Shown: positions 25,904 through 28,642 of the stretch, piece by piece
Position numbering within the stretch: the first letter of the stretch is position 1
Layout of the letters: every line of letters begins with the position of its first letter
Virus record (IMG/VR): IMGVR_UViG_3300035670_009554
Span: 1-28,642 of that record
Strand: one strand, 5' to 3'
Length of the DNA stretch: 28,642 nucleotides
DNA from: a virus
The notes under the pieces: model-generated
Told to the model about the DNA's origin: nothing
Database searches by the model: none
What the model saw: the letters and a program-made list of their open reading frames with translations, nothing else
Made by a program: the position numbers and the translations under genes

Positions 25904-26179
25904 TCAAAAATTATCGTCTAATGGTGAATCGGAAGGTTTGTCTGTATCTGGTGGAAATGACTTTTGATAAGCATCACGAGCAATCTGCATATGTTCCAGA
26001 TACAGATGCTGAACCTTTTCATGTGAAAATTCTACATAGTCAAACCCTATCTTTTTTAGAGCAGCACGAAGCCTTTGGATTTCTTCAATTGCATCATATA
26101 CACAATTAGCCTCTATGTAAAGTCCACATGCATCATTTGCAACAGCATATGCTTGGAGTCTATCAACAATGTCACTCAT
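25904..26179 (-). CDS. Tandem coiled-coil family protein, member 4
   Basis: A 91-residue member of a local family of four related genes. It opens MSDIVDRLQAYAVANDACGLYIEANCVYDAIEEIQRLRAALKKIG, sharing the M-DIVDRL start and the AIEEIQRLR coiled-coil core with its neighbours. The C-terminal part (HLYLEHMQIARDAYQKSFPP) differs. Its ATG overlaps the stop of member 3 (ATGA). Its short zinc-ribbon neighbour lies 10 nt downstream. Confidence 0.7.
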   Translation of the reverse strand: MSDIVDRLQAYAVANDACGLYIEANCVYDAIEEIQRLRAALKKIGFDYVEFSHEKVQHLYLEHMQIARDAYQKSFPPDTDKPSDSPLDDNF

Positions 26180-26526
26180 TGTCCCATCCTTTCAGGCGAT
26201 GCAATCCAACCAAGTTCAGTAATTCGTTCTTTTAGTTTTCGGTTTTCTTCACGAAGTCTTTCAATCTCATGTGCGGCCTCCATCTTCATATCACAATCTG
26301 CGTGCCACCATTGAGTCGATGACTTTAATTTTTCTATAATGTCAGTCATATTCTCATCCTTAACTGGTTCTTTTAGTTTTCGGTTTTCTTCACGGAGCCT
26401 TTCAATTTCAACAACAGCCTCCTTAATGTCTTCGACCGTGCAATGTGCAAATACACCAGGAAATAGTGGTTCATTGGTTTCTATGTCAATGATCGATTCG
26501 TTAAGTCTATCAACAATATCAGTCAT
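26176..26526 (-). CDS. Tandem coiled-coil family protein, member 3 (internally duplicated)
   Basis: A 116-residue protein containing two copies of the family unit: MTDIVDRLNES...EIERLREENRKLKE (about 1-58) and MTDIIEKLKSS...EIERLREENRKLKE (about 60-105). The duplication is visible in the DNA as a 40-bp repeat (26226-26265 and 26367-26406, 38 of 40 identical). A second start at the internal Met (about 26349), with AAGGATGAG upstream, could produce the second unit alone. ATG 26526 was chosen (GGAG upstream, right after the stop of member 2). Coiled coils suggest oligomers; function unknown. Confidence 0.72.
   Translation of the reverse strand: MTDIVDRLNESIIDIETNEPLFPGVFAHCTVEDIKEAVVEIERLREENRKLKEPVKDENMTDIIEKLKSSTQWWHADCDMKMEAAHEIERLREENRKLKERITELGWIASPERMGQ
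26226..26265 (-). repeat. 40-bp repeat, copy 1 (EIERLREENRKLKE coding unit)
   Basis: Matches 26367-26406 at 38 of 40 positions. It encodes the coiled-coil core of the second unit of member 3. Confidence 0.85.
26367..26406 (-). repeat. 40-bp repeat, copy 2 (EIERLREENRKLKE coding unit)
   Basis: The partner of 26226-26265, 141 bp away. It lies in the first unit of the same gene. Confidence 0.85.
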
Positions 26527-26527
26527 A

Positions 26528-26857
26528 TCACCACTCCGTTCCAACAGTTTTTTCGGTTCGTTCATACATATACGAAAAATCTACACCATAAGATGGAACA
26601 ACAAGTAATTTTTCTGGCATGTTGTTCCTGTCACGAGAACCCATCTCAGCATGGATGAAGATTGTACCTGGATATTTGTCTGGTGTCAACTGCCGAAGTA
26701 TCTTGGCTTGCATGTTACACTTCTCACGGAGTCTTTCAATTTCAGCAACAGCTTCTTTAGACACTTCAATGGCATGTGCTAGTAAATCATCTTTTGGAGG
26801 ATACCCGACAGAATTGGCCCATCCAATGCCATTAAGTTTTTCTGTAATATCAACCAT
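26528..26857 (-). CDS. Tandem coiled-coil family protein, member 2
   Basis: A 109-residue protein opening MVDITEKLNGIGWANSVGYPPKDD and sharing IEVSKEAVAEIERLREKC (about 31-48) with member 1. The C-terminal half (TIFIHAEMGSRDRNNMPEKLLVVPSYG, FSYMYERTEKTVGTEW) is unrelated to the others and beta-rich. Its ATG overlaps the stop of member 1 by 8 nt (ATGGTTGA). It may bind a common partner through the helix while the C-terminal parts diverge; that is inference. Confidence 0.7.
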   Translation of the reverse strand: MVDITEKLNGIGWANSVGYPPKDDLLAHAIEVSKEAVAEIERLREKCNMQAKILRQLTPDKYPGTIFIHAEMGSRDRNNMPEKLLVVPSYGVDFSYMYERTEKTVGTEW

Positions 26858-27146
26858 TCGTCAAAGCCTCTTTTGCTGTATATGTTGCATTATTAGCACA
26901 TTTTTTGAAATAATCGAATGCATTTTTATAAAATTCTAATTCGTCATGCCCGTAATCTTCAACTATTCCTTGATATCCATAATTTGACCGGCTAATTTTT
27001 AATAGAGCACTTTCGTATAATGCACACTTCTCCCGAAGTCTTTCAATTTCAGCAACGGCTTCTTTAGACACTTCAATAGAATAACCAATAGAATTAGACC
27101 AACCAACACGATTAAGTTTGTCGATAATGTCTACATCGTCAGCCAT
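26850..27146 (-). CDS. Tandem coiled-coil family protein, member 1
   Basis: A 98-residue protein opening MADDVDIIDKLNRVGWSNSIGYSIEVSKEAVAEIERLREKC. The WSNSIGY and EVSKEAVAEIERLREKC blocks match member 2 closely. The C-terminal part (LEFYKNAFDYFKKCANNATYTAKEAL) is helical and distinct. ATG 27146 follows the stop of the radical SAM gene after 3 nt (27147-27149). Tandem duplication with end divergence is evident. Function unknown. Confidence 0.7.
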   Translation of the reverse strand: MADDVDIIDKLNRVGWSNSIGYSIEVSKEAVAEIERLREKCALYESALLKISRSNYGYQGIVEDYGHDELEFYKNAFDYFKKCANNATYTAKEALTNG

Positions 27147-27149
27147 TTG

Positions 27150-28178
27150 TCACAGTCCTTCAATTTTGATTACATCAGTTGTATTTTTTAATTTAGATCC
27201 CCCAAGAACCGCATTACCACAAGTTACAAGACCGTCTTCTTCATCAATTGAAGGCACGAATACCAATACATCAAAACCTACTTTCTTTAATGCTTCTTCG
27301 ACCTCTTGATATGGAGCATAACTATCATATCCTCCAACAGTCTTGATGTCATTTTCTCTACAAGCATTGTTGTTGTGGATAGGAGTAATTTTACACATAA
27401 ACATTTCTGGATCAAACAACGATACTAGATACTCTGCATCAATTTTATAATCTGTAGAATATGCAAAATTCAAACAATATTTACGAGAGAGAGGTGGTGG
27501 CAAATACTTACAAATATGTGAAAAATCTTTCAAATGAAGTTGTTGATCTCCAAACATAACCGATCTTTGAGCTTCATCTGTAGAATTGATGGAAAACTGC
27601 AATCCTGCTTGACCGTAATAGTACTCGTTTTTGATCACGCACCACTGCCTGATTCTTTCTTCTAGTTTCTTAAACTTCTTAGGCAATGAAGTTGTTAGTA
27701 CAGGATGGATAACTTCGACTCTTAGATTATGGGTATCCTTCAAATATCTCTTTCCATCATCACGAGATATTAATCTAGAAAATACAAAAACATCATCATT
27801 GAAGATTGGATCGCCCATTCGAGCAAAATGAATGTTCATTCTCTCCGTATATCTAACTGAGGGAAACAGAGAAATTGCATTGTCCAATTGCTTGAACAAA
27901 TCTTTGTGTGTGGCATTGCCTCGAAATTTGACGTTCGGAACATCACAAAAATTGCATTTCATCGGACAACCATACTGAGTGGATAAAGTGATTACCCATT
28001 TCTCTGAAAGAGGCATACAGTAAGTATTTGGAACTCCTTCAATTGGTTTTGTATATCCCAAGAAATCTGCCTTGACATTATACTTTTTTCCATAATCTCC
28101 AATAGAAAGAGTTTCTAGTTTTCCTTTACTGTAATCATCAGTAAACAGATAGCCAGTAGGAATTGGAAATTTATTCAT
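27150..28178 (-). CDS. RlmN-like radical SAM enzyme
   Basis: A 342-residue radical SAM protein. CPMKCNFC (Cys71, Cys75, Cys78) binds the 4Fe-4S cluster that cleaves SAM. STQYGC before it, ARMGDPIFNDD (RlmN: MGEPL-like), the KITPIHNN block and GLVTCGNAVLGG at the C-terminus resemble the RlmN/Cfr family, which methylates C2 or C8 of adenosine in 23S rRNA and tRNA. The terminal Cys would correspond to the Cys methylated in RlmN, but the partner Cys before the cluster appears replaced by Thr (VITLSTQYGC). The target is uncertain. ATG 28178 has GGGAG upstream; the start overlaps the previous stop by 8 nt. Confidence 0.82.
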   Translation of the reverse strand: MNKFPIPTGYLFTDDYSKGKLETLSIGDYGKKYNVKADFLGYTKPIEGVPNTYCMPLSEKWVITLSTQYGCPMKCNFCDVPNVKFRGNATHKDLFKQLDNAISLFPSVRYTERMNIHFARMGDPIFNDDVFVFSRLISRDDGKRYLKDTHNLRVEVIHPVLTTSLPKKFKKLEERIRQWCVIKNEYYYGQAGLQFSINSTDEAQRSVMFGDQQLHLKDFSHICKYLPPPLSRKYCLNFAYSTDYKIDAEYLVSLFDPEMFMCKITPIHNNNACRENDIKTVGGYDSYAPYQEVEEALKKVGFDVLVFVPSIDEEDGLVTCGNAVLGGSKLKNTTDVIKIEGL

Positions 28179-28446
28179 CTTTCTTCTCCCAATGAGCACA
28201 GAAAAATTCTGCTCTTGTATATAGAGATGCTGCATAACTTGAGCCATCTTGAGTAAACATCAACTGGTCTTTATATTCAGGAATGATTTCTAATTGAGTT
28301 TCGCCATCAATTTCAACCCAATCTTCGGCATCAAATAACTGAACTGCTTTGTCACACCGACGAACTGCTCGGTTACTATTATATCGAGGATTTAAAGTGT
28401 TCCAATGTTTGCAAGTCTTACATTTCTTACATTTCTTATATTTCAT
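28171..28446 (-). CDS. Cys-rich, probably zinc-binding protein
   Basis: A 91-residue protein. The N-terminus has a dense Cys/Lys cluster (MKYKKCKKCKTCKHW), then RRCDKAVQLF, and near the end EFFCAHWEKKDE. This CxxCxxC...C...C spacing suggests a metal site; similar short phage proteins of the form CKTCKHW...C...FGCVHWE are widespread. The middle is acidic (AEDWVEIDGETQLEIIPEYKD). Its start overlaps the preceding gene by 11 nt. Function unknown. Confidence 0.7.
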   Translation of the reverse strand: MKYKKCKKCKTCKHWNTLNPRYNSNRAVRRCDKAVQLFDAEDWVEIDGETQLEIIPEYKDQLMFTQDGSSYAASLYTRAEFFCAHWEKKDE

Positions 28447-28627
28447 TTAACAATCCTTTTTCTTTAAGGAGTTTAATTCTCTTTTCTCGGATTAATTCAG
28501 ATTTGCTTTTCTTACTTTCTGCTTGTTTTTGTGACATTTCTTGATATGTTAACCGTCCATTAGATTTCCAATATTCTCGGAGTTTTTGTTTGTCATCATC
28601 TTTAATAGTATTGTAAATCATCATCAC
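28436..28627 (-). CDS. Small basic helical protein
   Basis: A 63-residue protein (MMMIYNTIKDDDKQKLREYWKSNGRLTYQEMSQKQAESKKSKSELIREKRIKLLKEKGLLNEI). KLREYWKSNGRLTYQEMSQK reads like a DNA-binding or homing-type helix. No clear ribosome binding site is visible in the 15 nt that remain upstream, so the start (28627, or the next Met codons at 28624/28621) is uncertain. Function unknown. Confidence 0.6.
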   Translation of the reverse strand: MMMIYNTIKDDDKQKLREYWKSNGRLTYQEMSQKQAESKKSKSELIREKRIKLLKEKGLLNEI

Positions 28628-28642
28628 ACAACTACAGTATGG

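Noticed and set aside
1-28642. CRISPR array, insertion sequence or integrase attachment site
   Set aside because: No regularly spaced repeats, no transposase or integrase gene, and no tRNA-end duplication were seen. The only clear mobile gene is the homing endonuclease.

Overview
This window looks like part of a T4-like myovirus genome, probably infecting an alphaproteobacterium. The T4-lineage genes are a gp32-type single-stranded DNA-binding protein, a gp33-type late-transcription coactivator and a T4-type RNase H, together with TATAAATA late promoters. A PhoH ATPase, a RecB-like nuclease, SpeD and glutaredoxin are typical accessory genes of such phages. The DNA is AT-rich and densely packed, with many 1-20 nt gene overlaps. 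The host inference rests on a circularly permuted, two-piece tmRNA gene whose tag ends in RLAA, as I remember for rhizobial tags.

The most notable element is the tmRNA (ssrA) locus at about 9334-9666 on the minus strand. It would otherwise pass for a gene-poor stretch. It has a consensus sigma70-type promoter, a T-arm-like hairpin followed by an acceptor strand with encoded CCA, a spacer bridged by a hairpin, a complementary 5' acceptor strand, the GGATCGACAG motif, a resume codon with tag ANDNAPFETRLAA then TAA, and a 3' hairpin.

Layout. 1-4396 (+): the end of an unknown gene, then a 1433-codon virion lysin. 4376-5137 (-): an HNH homing endonuclease inserted at the lysin's 3' end and flanked by a 21-bp direct repeat. 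5279-9305 (-): small proteins, gp32, gp33, a P5/lysozyme-like protein and a coiled-coil protein. 9334-11769 (-): tmRNA, speD, a secreted hydrolase-like protein, a YkuK-like RNase H-fold protein, a WYL_2/Sm-like protein and several very small ORFs. 11808-12317 (+): a late endolysin-like gene. 12314-15159 (-): DUF932, a helix-turn-helix protein and a metalloprotease, most with their own early promoter. 15217-20098 (-): the replication/nuclease operon headed by a tRNA-Leu-like gene. 20141-22709 (-): glycosyltransferase, FkbM methyltransferase, glutaredoxin and two small genes. 22726-24278 (-): a late pair encoding an M15-type peptidase and a GH114-like protein. 24278-28627 (-): tRNA-Gly, a SpoU methyltransferase, four tandem related coiled-coil genes and an RlmN-like radical SAM protein.

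How the parts work together. Early minus-strand transcription appears to start at several TTGACA/TATAAT-like promoters, often placed at or inside the 3' end of the gene before. Late promoters precede genes for cell-wall attack, the homing endonuclease and the glycosyltransferase. gp33 would help transcribe those late genes. tmRNA, two tRNAs, a SpoU methyltransferase and an RlmN-like enzyme form an unusually rich translation-related set. No gene-free stretch longer than 300 bases remains once the tmRNA locus is recognised.
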